A stretch of DNA of 64,000 nt from positions 19,250,753 through 19,314,752 of the forward strand of contig NC_030852.1 of assembly GCF_000208745.1 (NCBI RefSeq), read 5' to 3'. Positions 1-10,559 of this stretch are shown here, in pieces. Positions within the stretch are counted from its first letter, which is position 1, and each line of letters starts with the position of its first letter. Position numbers and translations under genes: made by a program. The notes below the pieces were generated by a model. That model did no database searches. It worked only from the letters and a program-made list of their open reading frames with translations, and had not been told where the DNA came from. The stretch is from Theobroma cacao (Eukaryota > Streptophyta > Magnoliopsida > Malvales > Malvaceae).

Positions 1-1440
1 CCCCATTTGACTTATTGGAGTATGATTTGAGGTTTAGAAGTGAAAAATTTTAATTTCGGTATAATTTGGAGTATATGGGTAAAATGGTAATTTTACCATC
101 CTAGGGGCAAAACAGTAATTTTCCACCACCAGGACATTTTTTCAGCACATGGTCATCTCTTATCCTCATTTTGACCATTGACTAATTGTGTGGTGGAGAT
201 AAAAAGGATTAAAATTTTAAAGTTTTAAAAACGGGCCAATGACATGATGCCACGTGTCATGCCTTTATTAATTTATTATTTTTCTTTTTAAAAGGCACAA
301 AAATCAGCTCATCTTCCACCCCATGGCTGGCCAAACCAGCAAGAAGGGAGAGAAAATCAAAGAAAAAGTGTGAATTTTCAAGAAAATTAAGTGAAAAAGG
401 TATGATTTTTCAAGCTTAGCTTAAAATTTATCATTTCTATGCATTTTCCATCATTTTCCATGGTTGAATCATGTGATTTGAGGATGAATTCAATTCTGAA
501 AAAATGGGTTAGGAGAGAGAAACTTGTTAGATTTGTTTGATTTTAAGTTATGTTAGTGTATTAAGTTAGTTTAGCATATTTAAGAAGCAAAACAACAAGA
601 AAAAAAATCCATTTTCCCCATGAATCTTCATTGGCCAAATCTTCCTTGATGTGTGTGGGTGATGGATTATTATTATTTCGAGAGAAATGGCTTAGAAAAT
701 GATGAATAATGGTGAGCAAATTAAGAAGGAAAAACCACGGTGTTAGTGCACTGTAATGGTCGAATTTTTCCATGAAGAAATGGGAGGGTTTTGATGCTGA
801 AATTGGTGTTATTTGAGTAATGTTTGGTGAATTGAGGTATTAGAAAAGAAATGGAGTAATTTGGGATTAAATTGGACGCGTTAGTAATTTAATTGGGTGA
901 TAAGCCGAATTAGGTCAACATCGCATTTAAGCGGTTGACCGAGCATTCCATGCATTCATTTAGATTTAGAGGGCCTAAAATAGTTTATGACAAATTGACA
1001 CAAATTATTGAATTTTTTGTCATGTGTGATGTATAGGTGGTGAGCTATTTGATAAGAATAAAGAGATTACACCAAAGACCGAGACTATGAGTATTTCTAC
1101 TACTGATACTGTGAGTAACCTTACTATCATTTTAATTATCTAGAGTGGTTTTTATCCGATTTTGTGATTTTATGAAAAATGAGTTAAATGGTAAATCCTT
1201 ATATTTTATAAGTAAAATGTGTTTAAATAAAATGATTTTATAAATTGTCATCTTTATGTTTTATAAGTAAAATGTGTTTAAATAAAACGATTTATAAATT
1301 GTCTTGAAATTGAATTATGATTTTGAAAATAGAGTAATTGGAGACCACTTGATGTGTTGCAAATTTATGGTTTTAAATTGAATGGCTTATCACAATATAT
1401 GAGCGTGAATGGCTAAATATTGTATATAATATATTTGGCT
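1..1440 (+). mobile_element. Gypsy-like LTR fragment, family X (copy A), cut by the window edge
   Basis: This sequence aligns by eye with the reverse complement of 3150-4545 (solo LTR B) and with parts of 48750-50170 (solo LTR D). Shared landmarks are the leader-side palindrome-like word at 324-333, the run of alternating A/T-rich lines about intact or missing colour of 'fit-tuned' noncoding text such as the repeated 'aaaatggtaatttt' phrases near 80-130, and the block with 'gagtaattgg' near 1332. No coding frame is supported. The left end lies outside the window. Homology stops near 1440, inside the LTR, at an A/T-rich spot followed by 'cactacag', so the copy is truncated there by deletion or by an insertion whose other end I cannot place. 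LTR family membership is seen by comparison; the truncation mechanism is unknown. Confidence 0.75.
1204..1313 (+). repeat. 55 bp tandem duplication inside LTR copy A
   Basis: Two adjacent copies of a unit beginning 'ttttataagtaaaatgtg' start at 1204 and 1259, a period of 55 bp. Copy D has a single version near 49995-50040, so the duplication is private to copy A. Confidence 0.8.
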
Positions 1441-1907
1441 TTTACACTACAGAAATTAATTACGGATTTCTCTATTAAAAAAATAATATTAAAATATTAA
1501 TATTTTATATGTTGTCGGAATTAGTCATGAAAAAATGGAATATGACTAATTTAAGTTGGGGAGATGAAGTAAAGAAGAATTTTGAAGGAAAACGCAATAA
1601 TTGCATCAGCGTGATTTTATTAAATCGAGCTAACACGGGTAAGTAAATATTTAAATATTATGGTGACACCGCGTTGAAGTACAATTTCAATATTTTGATT
1701 GTACGAGTGTAAAGGAAAAAGATAGATGAAAATTAAAATTTTTAAACGCATCGGAAAGATCGAATTTTAAAATGTGAAAGTTGGAAGGTTATGTGGTAAA
1801 TAAAATAAAATCAAGGATTAAGTGCAAATGTGTTAATTGAAGTTAATAAATATATATATATAATAATATAAATATAGGTGAAAAAAAGGGTAGCCGCCCA
1901 TGTGATC
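1441..1907. other. Unassigned A/T-rich segment left of solo LTR B
   Basis: No coding frame or known family is recognised. If solo LTR B (1908-4863) and one copy of its TGATC duplication are removed, this segment runs straight into 4869 onward, so the two pieces were contiguous before B inserted. It starts with 'cactacagaaa', which resembles a CACTA terminus, but no partner end was found. Confidence 0.4.
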
Positions 1908-4863
1908 TGTCACGACTCGAAACCTCCCTCAAGCCCATGACAATCGCCGCGACGTACCGATTGACACTCATTGTTCGGAATGTCAACCCGAAACCCCGCA
2001 AGGCTTTACTATCAGTTTCTCTGTTCCCTTGTGAGCAACCATTGTCAAATATCGTGTTATAAAAGATTTTAAGCTGTTTCCAACTTTAAACAAATAAAAT
2101 ATTAATTTTTCGTCTCACAAGGGTATTTTGATCATTTTTTAAAAAAAATTTTGAAACTGGCTAAAACGTAATATACAAGTACAAAACACATAATTCATAT
2201 TCAAAATGAGTTTAAAAGTCTAAAATCTTCATTTAAAACGAAATTATGGTTATTTGAATATAATAAGAAAATAAAAGAAATATTAAGTAAAATATTCTAT
2301 TTTCTTATAAAACAATATTTATAGAGTTATACGTGAATAATTTTTATAACGTAAAAGCTAAATAAATTTATACATACTTAAATACAGTAAGCCAAAATAT
2401 TTAATTTAATTTACAATAACAAGAGTGCCCCCGAATAAACAAAAGTAAAGAGGACTGTGAACCTACGGTTTGGAAAATGCAGATCCCACTGTAGTCCTCG
2501 ATGAGATCAGCTATCTACAGTCTATACTGAACCTGAAATGGGTGGAAAGGAGGGTGGTGAGATTATAAAATCCCAATGAGTAAACAAACATCATCATAAA
2601 CATCTAGAGTTGAGTACATGGAGACAATAAAGTAAATCATCATAAACTGGGTTATAGCATTAGAACACATTTTGTTCAAAACACGTAAAGAGGCTTATGA
2701 ATCTCATAAAAATCTAGGCTTGTGCCATAAATCCATTCTCGGGGACACCTTGGCCGAGGCATCCTACCGAGACCGCCAAGGCTATTAAAATTCACATTTC
2801 ACATAAATCATGTTTTTGTTTTGAAAACATAGCCGTTCCTTGGCGTTGGCTGAGTTCCCCCTCACGTGGTGGTTTAGCGTGAAGTGAACCCTAAACTTTA
2901 CCCCAGGAGATACCCTACGCGCCTCTCCGTTCGAGGTAAGAATATAATGGGGTTTACCGTGCCCCTCTAAAAGGCTGGTCCACAGAAACCCCCTACTGCA
3001 GTGATTAATTAATATATAATCCACCATATAATAAAACTCAATAACATGATATGGCAATTTTGTAATTCGTAGTTTTTCAAGGTAACCAAACAATTCGCAT
3101 TTCAATACAATTGCCAACTAGCCAATCATGCTCGATTTATCATAAGCCAGTTAATTTAAACAATCAAATTGCCACAATTAACAGTCTCCGTGTACTCTAT
3201 TTTTCAAAATCACTATTAATTTCAAAACAATTTATAATTTAATTTCATTGAAACTCATTTATTCATAAAACATGAAAATTTATCTTTTTAAATTCCTTTT
3301 TCCATAGAATTCATGAAAGCATCTAAAAACCACCCTAGATAATTAAAATGACAGTAAGTTTACTCACAATGTCTAGAATGCAGACTTTCGAAGCACTCTG
3401 TCTACTGGTCCTCGGATGCAATTTCCTTGCCTTTATCGGAGGACTCACCACCTTGACACAGTACAAAATCGAGAATTTCACTAAGTTGGTACTAAATCAA
3501 AATTAAACTAATTTAGACTACCAATGCATGATATGGAATGCAAAAATGCACTGGTAACTATCTAAACCCGGTATTGGCCTAATTCGTCTTATCACCCGAT
3601 TAAATTCCTAACGGGTCCGTTTAAACTCCAATTTAATTCTTTTCAGTTTCTATACCTCAATTGCACCCAAATTAACTTAATGTCCCTCAGTGTGGTGCAA
3701 ATTATCAGTCCCAACAGCAAATTACGAAAATACCCCTAGTGGGTAAAAATTCGTATTTTTGCTCCGAAAATTCCCATTATTTTTCTAGGCTCATAATTCA
3801 TTATTCCTTAACCAATTCTCCTAGAATAAAATCAAACTCATCCTCACTCACTACATGGTAAATTCAGCCATTAATGGTTGGGGGAGAAAATAAATTCTTT
3901 TCTTGTTGTTTTGTTTCTAAATATGCTAAACTAACTAAAAACACTAACATAAATTAAAATCAAATAAATCCAACAACTTTCTCTCTCCTAACCCATTTTT
4001 TCAGAATTGAATTCATCATGAAAACATGTAATTTAATCATGGAAAATAAAGAGAAATGCTTGGGAATAAGAAAACTCAAGCTTAATAGAAAAAACTCACC
4101 TTTTTCACTTAATTTCCTTGAAAATTCACACTTTTTCTTTGATTTTCTCTCTCTAGGGTTTTGTTTTTGTTTTCTCTCTCTTCTTGCTGGTTTGGCCGGC
4201 CATGGGGTGGAAGATGGGCTGATTTTGTGCCTTTTAAAAAGGAAAATAATAAATTAATAAAGGCATGACACATGGCATCATGTCATTGGCCCGTTTTTAA
4301 AATTTTAAAAATTTAAACATTTTATCTCCACCACATGTTTAGTCAAGGGTCAAAGATGAAGACAAAGGAAGACCATGTGCTGGAAAAAATATCCTGGTGG
4401 TGGAAAATTACAATTTTGCCCCTGAGGTGGCAAAATTACCATTTTACCCCTATACTCCAAATTATACCGAAATTAAAATTTTTCACTTCTAAACCTCAAA
4501 TCATACTTCAATAAGTCAAATTATACTCTAATAAGTCAAATGGGGTCAAAAAAATCTTTTCTAAAATTCTCATTTTGTCCCCAGGTGGCAAATGACCATT
4601 TTGCCCCTAGTTAGTGAAAATTTCGATTTGACTCCAAATTGATCCTCAAACTCCAAATTACCATTTTAAGTCATCCATGAACTGTGAAACTCTTAATCTC
4701 ACCTTAAAATTCCTATTTGATCTAGTTCGAGGATTAAATAAGCTTTGTTGTATCTCTAGGTACAATACCGACTTTTGTAAATTTTTCGGGACCTTCTTAG
4801 CATGCAATCATGCTATCATCACATGTACGTCATGAATAGTATTTTATAAGGTTGGGCTTTCCA
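1908..4863 (-). mobile_element. Solo LTR B, gypsy-like family X, TSD TGATC
   Basis: The segment is a complete LTR of 2956 bp in reverse orientation. Read on the minus strand it starts TGGAAAGCCCAACC and ends with GAGTCGTGACA. A perfect 5 bp duplication TGATC flanks it at 1903-1907 and 4864-4868. No internal retrotransposon domain is present, so it is a solo LTR, the usual product of recombination between the two LTRs of a full element. It carries a TGGCCGGCCA palindrome at 4193-4202 and the conserved hairpin at 2852-2889. Its relatives here are copies A, D and E. Minus-strand TG has drifted less than the next bases: the family start is TGTVAA in the others and TGGAA here. Confidence 0.92.
2852..2889 (-). 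other. Conserved LTR hairpin (copy B)
   Basis: The arms GAGTTCCCCCTCACG and its imperfect complement CGTGAAGTGAAC surround a short loop. The same hairpin recurs in copies C, D and E inside a strongly conserved block of about 150 bp. It lies in the part of the LTR downstream of the leader-like purine-rich region, so it may be transcribed. That placement is inference. Confidence 0.65.
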
Positions 4864-4909
4864 TGATCAATATGTAACTTAAAAATATATATATATATAT
4901 ATATTAACA

Positions 4910-5320
4910 ATAATAATAAGGGAAGAGAATGGTGGTGGCTGGCCAAGTAATATACAAGAGATGAAAAAGGGAAAGGCAAGGAAAAGTCAAAGAAAGGCAT
5001 GGGTTCATGGGAGAGAAGGATTGGATACAATAATAAAGAATAAAGAAAGTAAAGAAAGGAAAAGGAAGGTGGGGGCCGGCCATGTGAGGAAAGAAAAAGG
5101 AAGAAAGACACAAAAGAAAAAAAAACAAAGGAAACAAAATAGAAGAATGTAGAAATGATGGTGGGGCCGACCGTGTGAAATGAAAAAGAGATAATAGAGA
5201 AAAAAGGAGAGGAAGTCGGTTGAGAGTGGGAGAGGAAGAAAAAAATGAAGAGAAAAAGGGAGAGAAAGAAAAATCAAGGGAGAGGAAGAGAAAAGGAACA
5301 AAAATTATGCTTTTTTCTTA
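4910..5320 (+). repeat. Purine-rich tract with spaced GGCCGGCC-like words
   Basis: About 400 bp of the plus strand is dominated by A and G (aaagaaag-type text), with little C or T. It is punctuated by TGGCTGGCCA (4936-4945), GGGCCGGCCA (5073-5082) and a degenerate GGGGCCGACC near 5163. The same word is found once in each of the X-family LTRs A, B, D and E, also close to purine-rich leader-like sequence. Frames across it are low-complexity and not convincing genes. Confidence 0.6.
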
Positions 5321-5482
5321 ACACGGTTTTGCTGCACTTTGAGGAAGGAAAAAAGAGCTTTTTGCTGCAATTTTTGGGGGAAGAAAAAGCTAAAAATTTT
5401 GAGGTAAGAAAGCTGAGTTTTTTTTAGGTTAATTGCTGGAATTTTTGAGGCTTTTATGGCTGATTTTGACTGCTAAAAATTT

Positions 5483-5584
5483 GAGCTATTTGCTACCAAT
5501 TTGTGTAGAAAAATTTGAGCTGTTTGCTGCCAATTTGTGCAGAAAAATTAGAGCTGTTTGCTGGTAGTTTGTGTAGGAAAATTG
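5483..5584 (+). repeat. 34 bp tandem repeat, three units
   Basis: Units at 5483-5516, 5517-5550 and 5551-5584 begin 'gagct(a/g)tttgct' and end in an A-rich stretch. Two diverged partial units may follow up to about 5660 ('gcagcttggtgctacc', 'gagctgaaagtgctgcc'). Confidence 0.8.
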
Positions 5585-6902
5585 GACAGCATTGTGCTGC
5601 AAATTTGAGGGAGAAAAGGCAGCTTGGTGCTACCAAATTTTTGAGAAAAAAAGAGCTGAAAGTGCTGCCATCGGAGGAGGAAGAAAACGAGCCAAGAATA
5701 AGAAACGTGGAAAAGAGAAAAAGAAAGAAGAAGAAAAAGAAAAAGAAATAGAAAATAAATAGGCATGACCCAATAGAAAATAAGTGGGCATGGCTCAATA
5801 GGAAATAAAAATAAATGGGCTTAGCCCAAATAGGAAAAATGAAGAAGCCCATGGAGAGGGCCCAAAGGTCATAAAGAAATGAAAAGGCCCAATGGTAAGT
5901 TAATGCTATATTTTAAGATTTATGGGTAGTTTAATATTCTGCATATTTTGAATGAAAAATATGCCAGTTGCTTAAGGAAGTTTTAATTAAGTTGCTACCC
6001 ATACAAATGTGTGATTAAGTATACTGAGTTTAAATTGTTGCTAGGAAAGATTGTTGTGGAGCATGCCAAACGAAGTATGTGACCGACAAATAGGAATAAT
6101 TATATACGCGTACGAATCAATAGTGAAGTAATATCCTACCATTATGAGGTGAGTAGGGGGTGTCAATTTTAAAAATTCCGTATATATATACATGTACGTA
6201 TATTTTACGTGAAGTGCAAAATTTATGGAAAGCATGCGTTGATAGAATTTTAAGGAATTGTGGGTGTAAGTTATTTTTAGAAATCATTTGAAATATATAT
6301 ATATATGTATTAGATGTAAAGTGTTTTAAGCCAAGAAAGAAGCTTTTCGAAAAGATTTACATCAAAGGAAATTGTGCCTTATTGTTTGTGTGGTGTGCAT
6401 TCATGAAATTTATTACATATTCACCATGCTATTTTGATACAAAATATCATGCAAATATTTACAATGAACATTTTACGAAAAGAGAGTTTTAATGTGATGT
6501 GGGGACCGATAATTTGAGAAAGATTTAAAATATCCCCTTGAAAATCAAATTTGAATACTTTTAAAAGGTGATTTCATTTTAACGAAGAAATTCAAGAGTA
6601 ATTGGAGATTGCTACTTGTTGTGTTATAAATTGTATTTTGAATCGAATGGCTTATGACAATATTTGCATGAATTGCTGAATTGGTATTTGTGTTGAAATA
6701 TATGAACTGTGTATTTAGCCTTGAGAGGCTGGATTGTGAAATAATTGCCATGTCATGTTATTGCAAATTTTATTGTATGGTGGGTTTAGCTTGCTGCAGT
6801 GGGCGGCTTCTGTGGACTAGCCTATTAGAGGGGCACGGAATCCGGTTATATTCTTACCTCAGTTGGAGAGGCGTGTAGGGTAACTCCCGAGGTACAACTT
6901 TA

Positions 6903-6942
6903 GAGTTCACTTCACTCTAAACCACCACGTGAGGGTGAACTC
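6903..6942 (+). other. Conserved LTR hairpin (block C)
   Basis: GAGTTCACTTCAC at the left pairs with GTGAGGGTGAACTC at the right across a loop with 'aaaccacc'. The right arm is the most conserved line between block C and solo LTR D. Confidence 0.7.
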
Positions 6943-7989
6943 AGCTAACGCTAAGGAACGACTATGTTTTGAAAATAAAAATATGATTTATGCGTACATG
7001 ACTTTTTAACAGCCTTGCCAAATTCGGTTGGGATAGCCCCAGGCCAAGGTATCCCTGATAACTGAGTATCAGAATGATTTTGGCACAAGCCAAGTTTTTA
7101 AGAAAGTCATAAGCCATGTTGTTTACTTTTGACAAAAATGTAATGGTTTTATATGAGTTGAAATAAGTTTTAATTATTATGAATTATATTTCTTTGCATG
7201 GTGAAAATGGAATTAAACAGTTTTTCGCAGCTCCCCTATTTGTTTATCTGTGAAATGAATCTGTAATTCCTCGCATATGGGGTGAGTTATGATTTAGGCA
7301 TGATTTTAAATATTATTTGGTTTCGCGATAGCTTGCTAAATTTTATTGATTTGATTCAAAAATGATTATTAGTATATTTTGATGCAGAAAAATTTATTAC
7401 CTTGATTATTTATACTATATAAGAAATTCTCAATTTTTATATAAGGCACAAACCCTCGTTTGAAACGAATGCTTTTATAATCTTGCATTTTTATATTCAA
7501 CTGATCTGCCGTTTGTTTGTTTCCCATCTATTCCTTACTCGCTGAGTCGATGATTATCACTGAGTCTATGAGACTCACATCCCTTTATTTCCCCTTTTGC
7601 AGATTGGGATTAGCCTAGCGTGTAGTCAGTGACGCGTTCGGTCCACCGTGAATAGGTAAAGGCATTTCCTAGCATTTTATTCTGAGTTATTTCGCTGTTA
7701 GAGGTCAAGTCATAGCATTTTATTTATTAAGTTGTAAACGAATTCTAAATTTTTATATAAGCATTAATTTGGAGATTATAGATTTTAATGCATATACTTA
7801 CGAATAAAAGGAGAGAAGTTTGCATTGATTTTTATATTTATGGTTCAATTTAGTATATGAAAGTATCAATATTATATGGTGATTGAATGTAGTGGATTAA
7901 TGAGCAAATTCTAGACAGGCTTGTTTGAGACTTAGCTGGTCTTTTTTGGAAGTCTTGGACGCCGGCAGCGACCGGGGAGAGGTAATTGC

Positions 7990-9063
7990 ATGTCATTAGG
8001 CTCAAAGGGGGAAACTAAGGATAATTTATGTAAAGGAAGGCTACAAAAGGCTCAATCGATCCAAACATGGCCTAAATCATTCCTTTAACTAAGTAGAGCT
8101 TAGGATTTTGTCTCAAGAGAGAATCAAACAAATTCTAGAACTTAATACATAATTCAAAAATTTTCATTCACATAAACCTTTTCTAAATATATACAATAAA
8201 TCCAAGCAAAAGACATAGTGCTCAAAATGTAGAAATTTCAACTTAACACTAAAGCTTAGCATGAGAATTTACATAACACTCAAACAATATTCACATGTTT
8301 CAAAGAATTAAGATAGGAATATAATTGAGTTCTTATCATCGAATAGGTAAATGAAACGAAACTGGCATAATTAAATCTAGTTCAAATACAAATGCACATG
8401 CATAAAAAAATTTTTTTAACGAAAATAAGCTAACCTAAACTATCACTAACACTAATAACAATAAAACCCTCCCCCAAACTTAAATTGCACATTTTCCTCA
8501 ATGTGAAAAGCTAAAAAGAACAAGGAAGAGAACCTCCTTTATCAATAGTGACAGTGCATTGAAAGCTCTAATTTTTGTCCTTTTTATCTTCATTCTTTCT
8601 AAACTTATAGACTCAACAAACAAGCTAAGGAGTAGTTAGAACTATTTATTTAGATAGAAAAGCAAAACTAACAAAAATAACTACTAAACTTAAAAGGATA
8701 TAGCTTGGGTTGCCTCCCAAGAAGCGCTTCTTTATAGTCATTAGCTTGACTATGATACCCCCTTTATCGTTTCTTTATCACCACAAAAATGCTCGAGGCT
8801 TTGTTTCATTACCTTGAATGCTCCAGTAAGTGTACTAAAAATTTCAACATAGCCATAGGACAAAAGTTTTACCACCTTAAAGGTTTTCCACCAATATGGT
8901 TGAAGTTGCCATGGTAAGAGGAGGAGAAGTGCACTAGAGAGTGTTATGTGTTGTCTAACCACAAAATAAAGATTGCTAGAAGGTGGTATATTATGCACAT
9001 CATAACACTGCTTCATGTTGAGATGTAGTGGTGATGGCTTTATCTTATGAGTTGATGCCTACT
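7990..9063 (-). other. Athila-like 3' untranslated region of element H
   Basis: The minus strand holds a 'gtttgggggagggttttat' purine run at 8463-8485 and the conserved 'cttcttgggaggcaaccca' stretch near 8712-8733, both typical of Athila 3' regions. Frames such as 8750-9016 carry no recognisable domain and probably represent scrambled leftover sequence at the deletion junction. An env-like gene is not visible. Confidence 0.55.
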
Positions 9064-9981
9064 TACTTGTAAGTGGTGGAGTAGGATTACCTTGATCTTT
9101 ATCAACTAAATCCACTCTATAGCAATGAGCTATGGTTGAAGGACTCTTAGTTGCATTGAAAATAGTATATTTAACTACCTCTTCTCCAACTCTGAAAGTT
9201 ATTTTGCCTTCCTTTACATCTATTAGTGCACTTGCAGTGGTTAAGAATGGATGTCTTAGTATGATCGAAACCTCTTAATCCTCTTCCATCTCAAGTACTA
9301 TGAAGTCTACTGGAATGAACAATTTCCTAACTTTAAGCAAGACATCCTTTATCACCCCACAAGGGTGCCTTATTGTTTCGTTAACTAGTTGCAATGTGAT
9401 TGTAGTGGGTTGAATCTCCTTCAGTCCAATTCTCATAGCAACTGACAAAATCATAATTGAGACAGTAGCACCTAAATCGCATAAAGGTTTTGAAAAATTA
9501 AAATTACCAATTAAGCAAAAAATAGAAAAACTCCCTGGGTCCTTAAGCTTTGGTGCAAGCTTATTCTGGATTATTGCACTACACTCCTCAGTGAGTGTAA
9601 TTGACTCAAAGTCCTCCAATTTCTTCTTTTTTGTCAATATGTCCTTTAGAAACTCACATATGATGGCATTTGCTCTAAAGCTTCTGCAAAAGGAATGTTG
9701 ATGTGAAGCTTTTTCAATCCCTCATGAAATTTTTGGAAGTGCTTATCAAGCTTTTGATTCTGAAAGCGCTGAGGAAAAGGTGGTGGTGGTAAAGTTGCCT
9801 TTGCTTCATTCTCTTGACATTGTTTGTCAATTGTCTCAATCACTGTTTTATTCTTAACAGGATCATCTTGAAAATTAGCTTGCCTAGCATTATGTTCAAC
9901 CTCTTTTTCGCTCCTCAATGTGATTGCCATAACTTGTTCCTTACCTTCTCTCCTTGGATTCACCTTTGTATCACTAGGCAA
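9064..9981 (-). pseudogene. pol: Athila-type gag C-terminus and aspartic protease remnant
   Basis: In families of this type the protease cuts the Gag-Pol polyprotein. From right to left, the first part (9981-9646) has the basic TLRSEKEVE-like line and the FPQRFQ...HFQKFHEGLKKLHINIPFAEALEQMPSYVSF region that precedes the protease in Athila. The second part (9637-9275) holds the protease core with LCDLGATVSIM, where family members have the DLGAS active site, followed by a long hydrophobic strand pattern. The frame continues past a stop near 9277 to about 9064 with HPFLTTASALIDV, the usual end of this domain. Two in-frame stops (near 9642 and 9277) mean it is not functional. The catalytic aspartate itself is retained. 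Confidence 0.78.
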
Positions 9982-9984
9982 TGT

Positions 9985-10559
9985 TCCTTGAGGTCAGTTG
10001 TTTATTAAATTGGCAAGTTGACCAACTTGAGTTTCAAGGTTTTGAATTGATGCTGCTTGACTCTGAATAAGAGCTGTTTGACTTTGTATAATGTAATTAT
10101 TCTGTGTCATGTATTACCTTTGTAGATCTTTCATAGTTGGATTTTTTTCTGATATAGGTACGTCGGCTTGCTGGTGAAATGTTGGAGGTGCATTTGGCCT
10201 TGTAGTTGGGGATGAACCTTGATTGTTAACCTAAGAGAAATTGGGATGATTCCTTCACCCTAGGTTGTAAGTGTTGGAGTAGGGATTATTCTACTTTTTA
10301 TTACCCACAAATTGCACTACCTCTATTGAGCTTGGACACTGATGATTGGCATGATTATCTCCACATAACTCACAAGCTACAAAAGGACTTTGCAAACTAT
10401 TAACACCAAAAGATTCAAGAGTTTTAGTTAAAGCTACTACTTGAGCACATAACGCTGAAAATGCATCTACATCAAGAATTCCAGCTACTCTCCTATGCAT
10501 TGCTCGCTCTGTTGGCCACTGGTAGTTGTTTACAGCCATCTCTTCCAACAAATTGTATG
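9985..10559 (-). pseudogene. gag: Athila-type gag, C-terminal half with zinc knuckle
   Basis: The gag protein packages the element's RNA. This half begins where solo LTR 10560-12871 ends and continues the gag frame of 12877-13513. It starts with the EEMAVNNYQWPTERA region shared by Athila gags, and carries a zinc knuckle CELCGDNHANHQC (CX2CX4HX4C) at about 10388-10350. Downstream come an N/P-rich segment and a glutamine-rich stretch with repeated QSQT text (10010-10110), both family features. Stops near 10290, 10230 and 10112 break the frame. Confidence 0.8.

Larger units (their letters stand above)
4869..7990 (+). mobile_element. Diverged LTR-like sequence related to family X (block C)
   Basis: Only 6540-7150 aligns clearly with family X LTRs. 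It contains the conserved block 6790-7070 with the hairpin and the 'gccttg...ggttgggatagcc' phrase also seen at 50490-50520. The 5' part (4910-5900) is different: very purine-rich, with GGCCGGCC-like words and a 34 bp tandem repeat. Downstream (7530-7680) a short motif series resembles the start of a gypsy LTR U5 region, and 7960-7990 has GC-rich text typical of an LTR end. No clean TG or CA end or TSD was found, so the limits are approximate. Short ATG-initiated frames here show no recognisable domain. I read this as one old LTR, or a chimera of two, that was the target for solo LTR B. Confidence 0.5.

Noticed and set aside
1441..1460. CACTACAG at the end of LTR copy A as the start of a CACTA transposon
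   Set aside because: No matching terminal inverted end or subterminal repeats were found between here and 7990, so it was not called.
4830..5301. Several overlapping Phe/Leu-rich or Lys/Arg-rich frames on both strands
   Set aside because: Low-complexity translation of a purine-rich tract, with no domain or codon structure.
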